This document shows, piece after piece, positions 25,408-36,949 of a stretch of 64,000 nucleotides of DNA. The notes under the pieces were generated by a model, which saw only the letters and a list, made by a program, of their open reading frames with translations, searched no databases and was not told the origin of the DNA. Location of the stretch: the NCBI RefSeq assembly GCF_964656455.1, contig NC_135715.1, forward strand, positions 148,545,935-148,609,934. The letters run 5' to 3'. Every line of letters begins with the position of its first letter. Within the stretch, counting starts at the first letter, position 1. The translations under genes and the position numbers were made by a program. This stretch comes from Halichoerus grypus. Lineage: Eukaryota; Chordata; Mammalia; Carnivora; Phocidae.

Positions 25408-26355
25408 TTTTTTTTCTTTTTTTATTACGTTAATCAGCCAACATAGAGTACATCATTAGTTTTGGTTGTAGTGTTCAATGGTTAATTAGTTGTGTATACC
25501 ACCCTGTGCTCATCAGATCACGTGCCTCCTTAATGCCCATCATCCAGTTACCTCATCCTCCTACCCCCTTCCTTCTGCAATCCTCAGTTTGTTTCCAGGA
25601 GTCCAGACTCTCTCATGGTTTGTCTCCCTCTCTGATTTCTTCCCATTTAGTTTTCCTTCCCTTCCCCTATGATCCTCCGCCTTATTCCTTATATTCCACA
25701 TAATTATGAAACCATATGATAATTGTCTTTCTCAGCTTGACTTATTTCACTTAGCATAATACCCTCCAGTTCCATCCATGTCGATGCAAATGGTGAGTAT
25801 TCATCCTTTCTGATGGCTGAGTAATATTCCATTGTATATATGTACCACATCTTCTTTATCCATTCAACTGTTGAAGAACATTTTGGCTCCTTCCACAGTT
25901 TGGCTATTGTGAACATTGCTGCTATGAACACTGGGTGCATGTGCCCCTTCTTTTCACTACATCTGTGTCTTTGGGGTAAATACCTAGTATTTGCAATTGC
26001 TGGGTCGTAGGTCATAGCTCGTAACTCTATTTTTAACGTCTTCAGGAACCTCCATACTGTTTTCCAGAATGGCTGCACTAGCTTGCATTCCCACCAACAG
26101 TGTAAGAGGGTTCCCCTTTCTCCACATCCTCACCAACATTTGTTATTCCCTGTCTTGTTAATTTTGGGCATTCTAACTGTTGTAAGGTGGTATCTCATTG
26201 TGGTTTTGATTTGCACTTCCCTGATGGCAAATGATGTGGAGCATTTTTTCATGTGTCTGTTGGCCATTTGGATGTCTTCTTTGGAAAAGTGTCTGTTCAT
26301 GTCTTCTGCCCATTTCTTGACTGGATTATTTGTTTTTTGGGTGTTGAGTTTGAGA
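25408..26355 (-). mobile_element. L1 retrotransposon, 5'-truncated, minus strand
   Basis: The T-rich run at 25409-25427 is the inverted poly-A. The carnivore L1 3' UTR follows (AATCAGCCAACATAGAGTAC, TGTAGTGTTCAATGG, TCTCATGGTTTGTCTCCC), then inverted ORF2 C-terminus (ATATTCCATTGTATATATG, TTTGGCTATTGTGAACATTG, GAACCTCCATACTG, GTATCTCATTGTGGTTTTGA). It is truncated after GGGTGTTGAGTTT near 26350. The minus-strand frame at 25704-26078 (124 codons) is the ORF2 C-terminal remnant and contains the EYYSAIRKDEYSPFASTWME-like block typical of L1. Possible TSD: CCACAGT before the T run and again at 26532. Confidence 0.94.
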
Positions 26356-26358
26356 AGT

Positions 26359-26530
26359 ATTTTTTAAAGATTTATTTACTTATTTTGGGGGGGGGAGGGG
26401 TAGAAGGAGAGGGAAAGAGAGTCTCAAGAAGGCTCCATGCTCAGCAGGGCTTGATTTCATGACCCTGAAATCACGACCTGAGCTGAAACCAAGAGTCAGA
26501 TGCTTAACCAACTGTGCCACCCTGGTGCCA
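26359..26530 (-). mobile_element. Older carnivore SINE, minus strand
   Basis: Inverted SINE: TTTTAAAGATTTATTTACTT tail side, a G-rich tract, CTCAGCAGGGCTTGA, ATCACGACCTGAGCTGAAAC and a degenerate head CCACCCTGGTGCCACC at the right end. It is more diverged than its neighbour and abuts the truncated end of the L1. Confidence 0.85.
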
Positions 26531-26532
26531 CC

Positions 26533-26753
26533 CACAGTATTCTTTTTTTTTTTAAGATTTTTATTTATTTATTTGACAGAGAAAGAGACAGTGAGAGAGG
26601 GAACACAAGCAGGGGGAGTGGGAGAGGGAGAAGCAGGCTTCGCACTGAGCAGGGAGCCAGATGCGGGGCTTGATCCCAGGACCCCAGCATCACGACCTGA
26701 GGCAAAGGCAGTTGCCTAACGACTGAGCCACCCAGGCGGCCCATAGTATTCTT
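26533..26753 (-). mobile_element. Carnivore tRNA-derived SINE, minus strand, with target duplication
   Basis: SINE body 26545-26741: T run, TTTAAGATTTTTATTTATTT, GAGAGAGGGAACACAAGC, GCACTGAGCAGGGAGCCA, CACGACCTGAGG and an inverted head GAGCCACCCAGGC. The TSD CACAGTATTCTT (26533-26544) and CATAGTATTCTT (26742-26753) differs by one base. Confidence 0.96.
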
Positions 26754-27289
26754 AATCATAGTTTTCTTCCATCACTCTCCATTAAAATGTTAAGGTTAAA
26801 ACAAAACATCTGAGTTCAGAAAAGCAATTTCAACTCTACAGTCAAAACACATCCTATATCTGTTGACTTCTAAAGAAGTTATTTGCTATTACCTCATCCA
26901 GTCACTACCTGCCTGAACTCTTGCAGCTGACTCCCAGCTAGTCATTTTGCTTTCACTTTTATCCCTAGTGCAATCTACATAGAAGAGACAGCATACATCT
27001 TTTAATATATAAATTATATGTTACTGTCCTAACTCAACTATTTGAAGCACTGTAGAGTAATCAAAGTAGGCAGAAAATCAGAAGTCAATTCTTGAAAGAA
27101 GGGAACTACATTAGATCGGTCACATGTACGTGGCTTTTTGCCTAAAGGTACTCCTTTTAGTGGAAGGTAGTTAGAAATGAAAGCTTCAGTGCTGAAAAGG
27201 AAATTTATATCTTTACTTATATTAGAAAAAAAAAGTTTTAAGTATAGGATCTAAGTTAAGTTGCACACTTAAGTCATTATGACCATGTG
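26754..27289. other. Anonymous DNA
   Basis: No recognised feature. Confidence 0.5.
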
Positions 27290-28290
27290 CGTTTGTTCCA
27301 AGAATGCAATGTTGGCTTAACATTTGAAATATCAATCAATATAATAAACAGTACTAACAAATTAAAAGAGAAAAATCATATGGTCATTTCAGTAAGTGCA
27401 GAAAAAGCATTTGATAAAATATGATGCCTATTTGGGATAAAACATTTCAGAAAACTAGAAATAGAAGGAAACTTTCCCAGACTGGTTGAAGGGTAATATG
27501 GTTGATAAGTGTGAATGACTGAACACTTTCCCCCTCAGAATTAGAACAGGGCAGGGAAGTCCATTTTTACCACTTCTATTCAACATTTTTCTTAAGTCTA
27601 AACAGTGCAGTAATGAGATAAAGTAATAGAGATTGTGAAGGAAAAGGTAAACGTGCCTTTATTTGTAGAAACCATAATTATTTACGCAAAAAATCCTAAG
27701 GAATCTACAAAACAGTACAATAACAATTAGGTGAATTTACCAAGTTTGCAAGATATAAAGTCAATATGCAAAACTCAACTGTGTTTCTTTATTCTATCAG
27801 CAAATATATGAAAAATAAAAATATTCATTTAAAATAAGATTGAGAAAAAAAATTTAAAAATATGATAGAAATCATAAAGTACTCAGAAACAGTTTAAACA
27901 AAGTTGCTGACTTTAAAACATAGCTATATGAGATATAGGCCATATTCAAGAATTAGAGATTCAATATTGCCAAGATAGTAATTTCCAAAAAGTACATAGA
28001 AATATAATGAAATTCTAGTCATGATCCCAGTGGACTTTCTTTTTTTTTTTTTTTTAAGGAAATTGGAATGATGTTTCAAAAATATATAAGGAAATGAAAA
28101 AAAAAAAAAGCTAAAATAGCCAAAACAATTACGAAAAGAAGAAAAAATTGGAAAACTTACATAACTAAATTTCAAGTATTACTGTAAAGCTTCAGTAATC
28201 AAGACAGTGTGTTTTTGGCGTAAAGATAGAAAAATGGATCAATGAAACAGAAAATAGAAAAGGCCTAGAAGCAAAGACAAATCCCTAGCA
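27290..28290 (+). mobile_element. Old L1 ORF2 fragment (RT domain and downstream), plus strand
   Basis: Decayed ORF2: AATGCAATGTTGGCTTAACA, GCAGAAAAAGCATTTGATAA (motif A, 27399), AACAGGGCAGGGAAGTCC (GCPLSP region, about 27545), CTTTATTTGTAGAAACC (ADD region) and AATCAAGACAGTGTGTTTTT (the 'QTVWYW' region, 28197). Long A and T insertions at 28030-28055 and 28098-28110 break it further. It is older than the L1 at 36.9-44.2 kb, judging by its divergence. Confidence 0.82.
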
Positions 28291-28407
28291 AAGAACATAA
28301 CCTAGAGCAAAGTTGAGTAATCAGAAGCCCATAGACCAACTGAGGCCCACTGCTGATTTTTATATGGCCTATGAGCTAAGTAAGGTTTTTAATTTTAAAA
28401 TGGTTGA

Positions 28408-28577
28408 TAGGACACGTGAGTGGCTCAGTCGGTTAATCTTTCAACTCCTGATTTTGGCTCAGGTCATAATCTCAGGGTTGTGAGATGGAGCTCCATGCTG
28501 GGTGAGGAGGCTGCTTAAGATTCTTTCTCTGCCCTTTCGCCTCCCCCAACAAATAATAAATAAGTAAAAGAAAAGAA
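28408..28577 (+). mobile_element. Older carnivore SINE variant, plus strand
   Basis: Head GTGAGTGGCTCAGTCGGTTA, then TTTGGCTCAGGTCATAATCT, GGAGGCTGCTTAAGATTC and a CCTCCCCCAACAAATAATAA tail. The body (TGAGATGGAGC, CTTAAGATTC) differs from the younger copies, indicating another subfamily. GGTTGA on both sides is a weak hint of a TSD. Confidence 0.85.
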
Positions 28578-29954
28578 GGGTTGAAATATATGAAAAGGGG
28601 AATACTTTATTACATAAGACAAAAAAGAAATATAAGCCATTTTTTTTTTTCAAAATCTTTAACCCATGTAAAATGGTTCATCTACGACATAAATCTTTAT
28701 GGTTAATATTATAAAATTAATTGGAACTGTTGTTCCTGAAGAGAGATGCATTGGTTAAATATAAGAAGATACTTATTTCCAGCAATAAAAAACTGACATT
28801 TATTTTCATAAGGCAAGACATTTATTTTGAAATCTGGGAGCCTTTCAAAGAAAAACAGCACAGCAGAACTAATGATTTCTGGGAATACCACCTTATTTTA
28901 AAGATATTCATATAAATCTCTGGACATTTCATGGCTTTAAAGGGGACCATTTCAGGATAATGAGCTATGAAATATGGCAAACATTAATCTCTACCTAATC
29001 TTTCAGATAGAAAATTATTTCCCTTAGGCATTTGATACAGCTAGATCACAACTGACTATCCCTGAAGTAGGTAATATTTCGGATTTTTTTTTTTTTTTAG
29101 AAAAAGTGTATAACTTAGTGATTTCAATTTAAAAATATGGCATAGAGCCACAAGACCAGAGAGGAAAGATCAAGGTCTTTTAAAGTACACAATTTTCACA
29201 TTTGCATTTCAAATCCACAGAAAGCACACAAAACCTCGCAAAGCAAAAACAAAATCACCATCACTATCTTAAGGACTGTGTCTGATAAATGATGGTATTA
29301 GGCTAAAATGTTTTAGTTAAACGTTTATTCTTACATATTTTTATTCATTTGTTATGAATGCATTGTTTAAATCTCTTTTCTCAAAAGTAGGAAATTGAAA
29401 CTACTTTTTATTTACTGCCATTATTTAGCTTCCATTTGCTGTTCACTAATCTCAGATTCTATAATTTGATGTCATTAGATGTCTGTTGATGTCAATAGAT
29501 ATTGGGGAGATGCTTGATTTGAGAATTAAGTACTTGGGTGCACATTATAAAGAATAAAATAGTGATTCTCTAAACATATGTTAGACATGATAAAGAAATC
29601 TGTCTTCCCATTGATAACCAGACAATTAGTTTTCAGTGGCTTGTTTATCTGTCTATACTGATTCTCCTTCATTTCTACTGCACAGTTTTGTGTGCTTCAC
29701 TCCTAAACCTGAAAACTTTGTTGTAAAAAGAATAATAATAAATTTTTAAATTTAAAAAAATTTTTTTTTCTTTTCTCTTTCTTCTACTCTTCCACTTCCT
29801 CTTTCTCCTCTTCAGGTTCACAGAGTTGAGTTAATTCCACCACAATAGTCTCAGTGCATTCAGGACTCTGGCTTTAGATTATGTTTTGCCATCATAGCGC
29901 ATCCCCCTGTTTATCTCCATCCTCCCTTAGGTACATACTAACATATTTGATGAT
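28578..29954. other. Anonymous AT-rich DNA with homopolymer tracts
   Basis: No gene recognised. A T run lies near 28640, another near 29084-29098, and a pyrimidine-rich tract at about 29760-29815. Confidence 0.5.
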
Positions 29955-30165
29955 AGCAAATAAGCATACATAGTGTTTAAGATTGTGAAATCTGGAGCCA
30001 AATAGTCAAGGTTTGAACCTTGGCTTCAACGTACACTAGCTATAACCTTTCACAAATATTTGACCTTTCATGTTACTTATATTCCATACCAGTTTCTTCT
30101 TCCGCACATGGGTATATATATAATACCTTCTTCCTAGGATGTTCTGAGGCTTAAGCTGTTTACAT
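29955..30165 (+). repeat. MIR SINE, plus strand
   Basis: Text order matches MIR: TAGTGTTTAAGATTGTGAAA, TCTGGAGCCAAATAGTCAAG, GTTTGAACCTTGGCTTCAAC (B-box/core region), then ACCTTTCA, CAGTTTCTTC, ATAATACCTTCTTCCTAGGA and TGTTCTGAGGCTTAA. Strong divergence fits an ancient mammalian element. A TATA-type tract is inserted at about 30112-30122. Confidence 0.75.
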
Positions 30166-30369
30166 TTCAATACAAATATACATACATATATACGTACAAA
30201 TAAACGGGTTTGCATATGTGTGTATATATAAGATATATAGCACAAATATATGCCCATATATATTTATACTTGTGACAAATACTTTAGCTAAAACTTTATG
30301 TTCTTTTATGTGTGTTTTCCTAAAAATTATTTCCACGAACCAGTATTTTATGCAGTTTCTTACAATTTT

Positions 30370-31110
30370 CCCTTGTTCTATGTAACAGTACCATTCATTG
30401 ACTGCTTCTAAGTGCCGAATAGTAATTCCATTGTATAAGTCCCCTATATATTACATTTTCATTAAGATGGAGATAGACAGAAACAGCTAAATTAAACACT
30501 TATTCATCCAGGTGTCCATATTGACCTATATGAGAATGTAGTACATACCCAAATGTGTTTCTGATAAGCTGTCAAGCACATCACACTTTATTTCAATAGT
30601 ACAATTAGATTAGATTCTGGAATGGATGTAGCAACTTACTCTACTCCCCGAAGAGTGAGAGGGTGTTGCCCCCACAGCTTTGCCAAAACTTTGTATTATT
30701 AGATGTTTTGCCATTCAGAGATGTGGTTACTTAAGCCATCATTTAGAATGTATTTGTATAAGTGATTTCATGAAAGCATTCAAGTTTGTATTTCTCCATT
30801 AGATGAGCCCTTTCCCCTAACAATTTCCCCAGTGATTTGTCCTTAACAACTTTGTTACATATTAAATTGCCGTAGTATTATAATTAGATTTGGGGGAATA
30901 CATTGACTTTATAGATATATTGGGGAGAAATTTATAGCTTAAAAAGTTATGTTATTCGGAAATTTGTTATTTTTTCCACTTTTTCAGAATCTTATTATAT
31001 CATTCGGTATAAATATAAAATTTCTGTATAAATATCTTTTGCATTCTTTGCTAAGTAAAATCAAGATTTTTTATGAATTTTGTTGCCAGGCAAGGAATAT
31101 CTTATTTACT
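30370..31110 (-). mobile_element. Ancient L1M ORF2 remnant, minus strand
   Basis: A faint series of inverted L1 landmarks: AGTAATTCCATTGTATAAG, AGAGTGAGAGGGTGTTGCCC, then CCACAGCTTTGCCAAAACTT (the 'ctccacatccttgcca' region), TTTGTATTTCTCCATTAGAT (the 'gcatttccctgat' region) and a TTTGGGGGAATACATTGAC block. The order is right for an inverted ORF2 end. Divergence is very high. The segment 31120-31400, with CTGAATTAGGAGTTGTCATT and TTTTTATACTTTTACTATAC, also resembles old L1 3' UTR text. Confidence 0.5.
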
Positions 31111-31400
31111 TTATTTTTTTAATGACATATTTGAAATTGCAGATAAAGAATAATATAATTAAGACTCAGATACCTATAACTTGGCTTTGCTAATTTAAAC
31201 ATTTTATTATATTTACTTAATAATTATTTTAAGCAATAATATATCAGTTGGAATACTTTTGGGATTCCTCTCAATCCCTCATTATTTTTCCTTTTTTTCC
31301 TAAAGTTAACAATCTGAATTAGGAGTTGTCATTGCTATGTATGATTTTTATACTTTTACTATACATGTATGTGATTATTTTTAAAGATTTTAAAACACAA

Positions 31401-32494
31401 AATAAATAATCTACTGCATTAAAACTTTGTTGTTAAACAAAACAAAAAGAAAAAAGGTAAAGGGAAAAATAAACTAATGTGTTCACTCAGCATTTATTTA
31501 TATCACAAGAGAATAATAGCAGGTCAAATTTGTGAGTGATCATTTTCTCCTAAACTGGGCATGTGTTTTGACTTCATGCAAATATTAAAAACATGCTTCA
31601 TAAACCACAAGTCTACCCAAATATAATGTCTGGTATTTCTAATATTTTAATTGATGTAGGCAGCATTTAGACAGGTATCAGGAAGCTCTTATTTTCTTGG
31701 ATCATAAATATCCAGGACACTTAGAAGGAGTGCAAATCCATGGGGGGGGGGAAGCATAGAAAAATGCCACCCAACCCAAGTTTGTACTTTGATCTTCACC
31801 TAATATTTTAGCAGATGAGTATTATATACCACAAACTATTTTTTTCACCACAAGTTATAAATATTCTGAGGCAACAATTTAATGCACTGCACTGAGACTG
31901 AAAAAAATAAAAGCTTAAATATATTGCTTCTTAATTTTTATTTTATTGTCACTGAGAACTTCATGAAGGGAGACAGAGAATTTCTGATTTTTCATTTATT
32001 TTTCCAATATATGGCTTCTATTTTCTGCTTGTGTACAAGTTTCCCTGCTTTACTGGATGTTTTATTATTTTTTCACACCTTCCGGATCACCAGGTATACT
32101 GTCCTACATTTGGTAGCAGTCCAGATGATGTTTTTGCTTATTGACTAGTTAATTATGAAACTCGATCTCCCTCAGAGAGCCAGAAATCAGGGAAAGTTTG
32201 GTGTTCTTGATGATGCTTTTCTCAGTATATCTCAGTATTTCCTTTTTTCCCGCCTTTCTCTATCAAGATTTTGTCTTTCTGATTTTTATTTTTCCTTCTC
32301 CTCCCACCACCCCCACTTTTTATGAAATTGCTATTTTCTTTCTTTCTTCTCTGAGTTTCCAAAGAGAATATAAACTTGTAGTCAAAAGGTCTACATGTTT
32401 CATTTAAGCCACTGTCATTTTCAAATTAGTATTTGCAATTCTTATATCCTTATGGATGAGAAACATGACTTTTAACGAAAATATCTTGCTAGAA
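31401..32494. other. Anonymous AT-rich DNA
   Basis: No gene recognised. A run of about ten G bases lies at 31742-31751. Open frames at 31882-32148 and 32198-32407 are T-rich and hydrophobic by composition. Confidence 0.45.
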
Positions 32495-32549
32495 ATGTGT
32501 GTGTGCGTGTGCATGTGCATGTGTGTGTGTGTGTGTGTGTGTGTTTGTG
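32495..32549. repeat. (GT)n microsatellite
   Basis: GT dinucleotide run with CG and CA interruptions, ending TGTTTGTG. Confidence 0.95.
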
Positions 32550-33354
32550 ACAAGAAAAAAGAATATTAACAGTGAAGAAGCCCTTGAAGAAGCTCCCTTT
32601 GGCTCAGAAATTATTCCTGCTAGCAGTTAAATATTTCTATTAGAGATAAAGATGTGCCTCTCAGTAAGTAAGCAAGGTGAAGATGATTATAATTAGAAGC
32701 AACTATGTAATCGGACTCAAATGAATGTTCTATCATTTGGTATAGTGAAATTCAGTCTCTCTGGTATTAAAAGAGCCATACTAAAGTCTAGCCCAGAGAA
32801 GTGAGCTATCTCCCATTTGTTTTTACCAAAGCCTTTGTGAGGAAGGAAAAAAGAAAAAGAAAAGGACATTTCCTAATATATTGAAACTTTAATCCTAGGT
32901 TATAAGGGATTTAGAGGTTACATGGTCTGGTTCTTAACTAAATCTAAGAACAGACATGATCAGTAATAGTTCACTGCAATTGAGAACTACTGATTACTGG
33001 CACTTTCTATAATATAGCAGAATGTGAAATAATAATTAATTTTAGCTATTTTTTCTTATTAATTACTAAATTAATTTTTATCTTGGTGACAAATAATGTG
33101 GCTTTAAGGATTTCTAGTTTGGGAAATTTGAGACTTTCCTTTAACCCTCAAATGAGTCAGTATTTAAAATATTGCATGGCTATTTGAACGACAAGAAGAA
33201 CTTAAATTTTTTGTTTCTGGGTAAGAATTTACATGTATATACCACTATAAAACACACACACAACATATTTGTCTATGTATGTATATACCTAGATAAATAG
33301 ATAAATTATTCATATCCCCCAAATCTTTGGATCCTTTTTTTTCCAATAATTTGA
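32550..33354. other. Anonymous AT-rich DNA
   Basis: No recognised feature besides a short CA run near 33254. Confidence 0.45.
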
Positions 33355-33680
33355 TCCACCCACCTCCCCTCTGGTAACCATCAGTTTTTTTCTCTATAGT
33401 TAAGAGTCTGTTTCTTGGGGCACCTGGGTGGCTCAGTCATTAAGCGCCTGCCTTCGGCTAAGGTATGATCCCAGTGTCCTGGGATCAAGCCCCACATCGG
33501 GCTCCCTGCTTAGCGGGAAGCCTGCTTCTCCCTCTTCCACTCCCCCCTGCTTGTGTTCCCTTTCTCACTGTGTCTCTCTTTGTCAAATAAATAAATAAAA
33601 TCTTTAAAAAAAAAGAGTCTGTTTCTTGGTTTGTCTCTCTCTTTTTCCTTTCTTTCATTTGTTCAGTAAACCATTTTTTT
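33355..33680 (-). mobile_element. Short L1 3' UTR fragment split by a SINE
   Basis: The left half carries CCTCCCCTCTGGTAACCATC and TCTCTATAGTTAAGAGTCTG. The right half continues TTCTTGGTTTGTCTCTCTCT. Together they give the inverted L1 3' UTR seen also at 4660-4700 and 10015-10070. The SINE at 33419-33612 sits inside, so the L1 piece is older than the SINE. Confidence 0.8.
33402..33629 (+). mobile_element. Carnivore SINE nested in L1, 17-bp target duplication
   Basis: SINE body 33419-33612 with head GGCACCTGGGTGGCTCAG and tail AAATAAATAAATAAAATCTT plus A run. The TSD AAGAGTCTGTTTCTTGG at 33402-33418 and 33613-33629 is perfect and is itself L1 3' UTR sequence. Confidence 0.97.
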
Positions 33681-33699
33681 TCAGGAAGGATCTATGCCC

Positions 33700-34930
33700 A
33701 ATAGACTTTGAGCTCTTGAATATCTAAAATTAACTTTATTATGCCTTCATATGTGAATGCTCATTTAATTAGCTACAAAGGTCTAGATATAACACCACTT
33801 TTCCGTCTTAACTTTGAAGCCTTTGCTTGATTGCTTTTAAGTATTTCTCTTCTGAAGCTGAAGCTTGATGTCCTTGTGATTCTTTCCTATACATATAACA
33901 TTTTGCTTTCTGACAATATTAACAATTCTATCTTAACTGCACAGTTCTTAAATATCACTAAGACATATCTCGTTTTTACTCTATTTTTATTCATCTAGTT
34001 CAGGTCTCAGCTGTTCATTTCAAAATTTAGACTTTTTTATTGATTGATTATTTATTCCACTTACCTCTCTCTGTCCTTTTCTGGTTGGAACCCAGTACCC
34101 CTACTAGATGTTTATTAGCATTTCTGGATGTAACATATATTTGTATTACATTATATATAACATATACGCATTATATGTGTTGACATATATCTATATAAGT
34201 GACTCTTTAGAATTCTCTCACTTTTATTCATTTTTTTCTCTGATTTCTGGGAAATTTTTCTTTCTCAGTCTTCTAGCTTACCACCTTCAGCAGTGTCCAT
34301 TCTGTTTGCAACATAGATACACATATATGTGTTTTCATACATATCAAGAGTTTGGGACAATTATTTTTTTAACTTCCACATTTTCTAAAATGCATTATCT
34401 TTTCTTATTCTGTAAGTGTGATAACTAAAATTATTATATTAAATTATATTGTTTCCCCCATTATCTCTATTTCTTCATGATTTCATTCTGTTAATTAACT
34501 TCAATGTCTCCATTCCATGGTCTGGATTTAACACAGTATCTGGTAATTCGCAGTTGTCTATGTGTCTTGTAGAGGTCGTATATGAACAGTGTATTTTCTC
34601 AGGTCATAACTTCTTCCTCTGTTTGTGAAAACTAATGTTAATTATAGGAGACTTGTTTCAGGCTTTCCAGAGAAAGGTTGAGTTGTGTGGCTGTGTGGAT
34701 ATGATGAACTTATGTTATGGGGATTACCATCTCCATTCCTGTCTGGAAAAATTCTTGCAGCCATTGTGGATATCTCTTGGATGCAATCTTCCTCTGTACA
34801 AAACTGTAAATACAGCTTTATCCTGGATGCAGTTACAAAAACCGGTATTTTCCTTTTTCTCCCCTTCATTTTCTCCTTTACTGTTTTTGTTGAGATATGG
34901 AGCTTTCATAATCTCTAATCCACTTCTCAT
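33700..34930 (-). mobile_element. Possible ancient L1M 5'/ORF1-region remnant
   Basis: The T-rich plus strand has phrases such as TCTGATTTCTGGGAAATTTT, CAGTCTTCTAGCTTACCACC, then TTCAGCAGTGTCCATTCTGT, and GATTTCATTCTGTTAATTAA. They resemble the inverted 5'/ORF1 region of old L1M elements ('ctagttcactaattctttcttcagctgtgtc'). Recognition is weak and could be composition. Open frames here (34108-34428, 34635-34952) show no domain. Confidence 0.35.
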
Positions 34931-36152
34931 TCTTTTCCAATATCTAGGCTAAGCACTGTCACTGGGCACATCAGTCACATTCTTTAGAAAGTAGTGCTTG
35001 AGTATTAGTCAAGGACAAAATTCTTCTGATGCCATTCATTTAGTATAGGTAGGTGGTGGGACAGGTCCTCTGATGTAAGTATTCTAAAGACCATACTTAC
35101 ATTATCCTGTTGACAACGCCGCTCTTCACCTTGTTGACTTTCTTCCACTGAAACTACTCTTTCCTTTGCTGGCCATTCTTTTTTGTTTTTTTTTTTGTTT
35201 TTTCTTTTTTTGAGCTGAGATTTTCTCTTTTCTAGTCCATACCACAGGTCCAGTTCTGTCCACTTTGTGTCAAAGATTCCATAATTCCCACTCTGGTAGA
35301 TGGGAGGAGATATGTGTTCCATACACCAGCATAATTCACATTCCCCCAGTGCAGGAGTTCCTTACATAGCACTTATGTCTCTGCCTTAAAAGATAGGCTC
35401 TTTTCATTTTTGGAGAACTCCATTCATTAGAAATTACCATGAAAAGAACAGTGATTCTCGGATACTGAAATACTGGGGCATAAGTCTACCTATAACTTTC
35501 ATTTTATCCCTATACCTTTTCATTTAGAAGCATTCTCTTTGATCCTTAACAAGTATAGATGCTTTGAAGACTCTTGCCTTTTCTTTATAGTTCAGAGAAA
35601 AGCACTTCAACTTGAGAGAAGTTATAATGAAAGGTTAGCCCTTTTTTCCTTTATTTTTTCATGTTATATTTAGAAGAGGCCACCTTGTATGAGAAAATGT
35701 GCAATGAAAATTAAGTATCATCACAGAATGAAGAATGAAACTCTACTCTTACGGGCTCATGCACATTTGAAAACAGATGGCTGCCCAAATTCATAATTTC
35801 TAGCAATACACTTACGTAGAAATTTATATGACTTGGAGGCCAATCCCCAGAGTTTGCCTTCAATGAGTGAATAGCTTTCAGACATTTGCAAGTACAATAC
35901 AATGACAGTTCCCTCTCTAAACAGTGGATGCATATCACTCTATGCAAATTTATACAACATCATGGAACCCCAACTTCCTATGCCAGTAACTTGCTAAATA
36001 AGCAAGCATATGCTAACACAGATCTCTCACAACCAAGTAAATGGCTAAAAAAAAAAAAGGCTAGAGAGCACAGAAATCCTGTTTCCTAGTCTACATTACT
36101 CTTTCAGTGGATGTCAGTGGGCCTGGTAAGATACATAGTGATCAAACAATTG
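34931..36152. other. Anonymous DNA
   Basis: No recognised gene or repeat family. A T-rich stretch lies at 35186-35212 and an A run at 36048-36058. The 105-codon minus-strand frame at 35005-35322 is lysine-rich only because of the T run. Confidence 0.5.
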
Positions 36153-36383
36153 GCTATTGTGGACGTTGCAGCTATAAACATCAGGGTGCACGTACCCCTT
36201 CGGATGCCTATATTTGTATCTTTGGGGCAAATACCCAGTAGTGCAATTGCTGGATCGTATGGTAGCTCTATTTTCAACTTTTTGAGGAACCTCCATACTG
36301 AGCTGCAGGGTTAGTTCAACATCCGCAAATCAATCAATGTGACACAATACATTAATAAAAGAAAGAACAAGAACCATAAGGAG
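36153..36383. mobile_element. Displaced copy of the chimeric L1 inversion junction
   Basis: 36153-36300 is inverted (minus-strand) L1 ORF2 C-terminus, from TTGGCTATTGTGGACG to GAACCTCCATACTG. It is fused at 36300/36301 to plus-strand ORF2 RT text AGCTGCAGGGTTAGTTCAAC, then ATCCGCAAATCAATCAATGT, which ends in AGAACAAGAACCATAA. The same fusion occurs at 37735/37736 in the large L1. By my count about 20 differences separate the two copies over about 228 aligned bases. No poly-A, 3' UTR or TSD is attached. Both flanks are anonymous. Confidence 0.85.
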
Positions 36384-36949
36384 GGGAGGCATAGGCATCT
36401 CTGGTTTTTGTAAAAGTTTCTTGGTGATTCTCAGTGTTTCTCCTACCTCCTAACCTACCCTGTAGAGATATGAACTGTGTCTGTTATTCTTAATTCTATC
36501 TTTTTCCTATTTCTTTATTGCTTAAGAAACAAATTCAGTCAATATTTCATTGAGGCTTTTTTCTCAAAATCTGGCCATGTTTACAGGACAGCCTACTGCT
36601 ATTATTCACATTTAAATAATAAATATATGACTCATCCACACATGTAATTACTGATTGTCATTCACCCACTGAACTTTGAGCACTTTCATTTTTCAGTAAT
36701 GCTGCTTGAGCATACTCATTTCAAAGCTTGTGAGGATGAAATAACTAACCCTTAATGTCTTTGAATAATTGCTCCTGGGGTTGGTCATGAAGCATTACAA
36801 TGAAATGTCAGACCTTCAGCACTTCTTTCCATCAGAAGGAGAAGAAAAGATTACTTTCAAGAGAACTACAAAGCTGGGGAAACAGAGAGCAAAGATACCT
36901 GACAGCAATTAATAGTTCATTCTTAGGCTAAAGAAAGGTAGTAGAATGA
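36384..36949. other. Anonymous DNA
   Basis: No recognised feature between the displaced junction copy and the 3' end of the large L1. Confidence 0.5.

Noticed and set aside
36111..36314. Open frames at the chimeric L1 junction
   Set aside because: They are L1 remnants read across the fusion and have no independent coding support.
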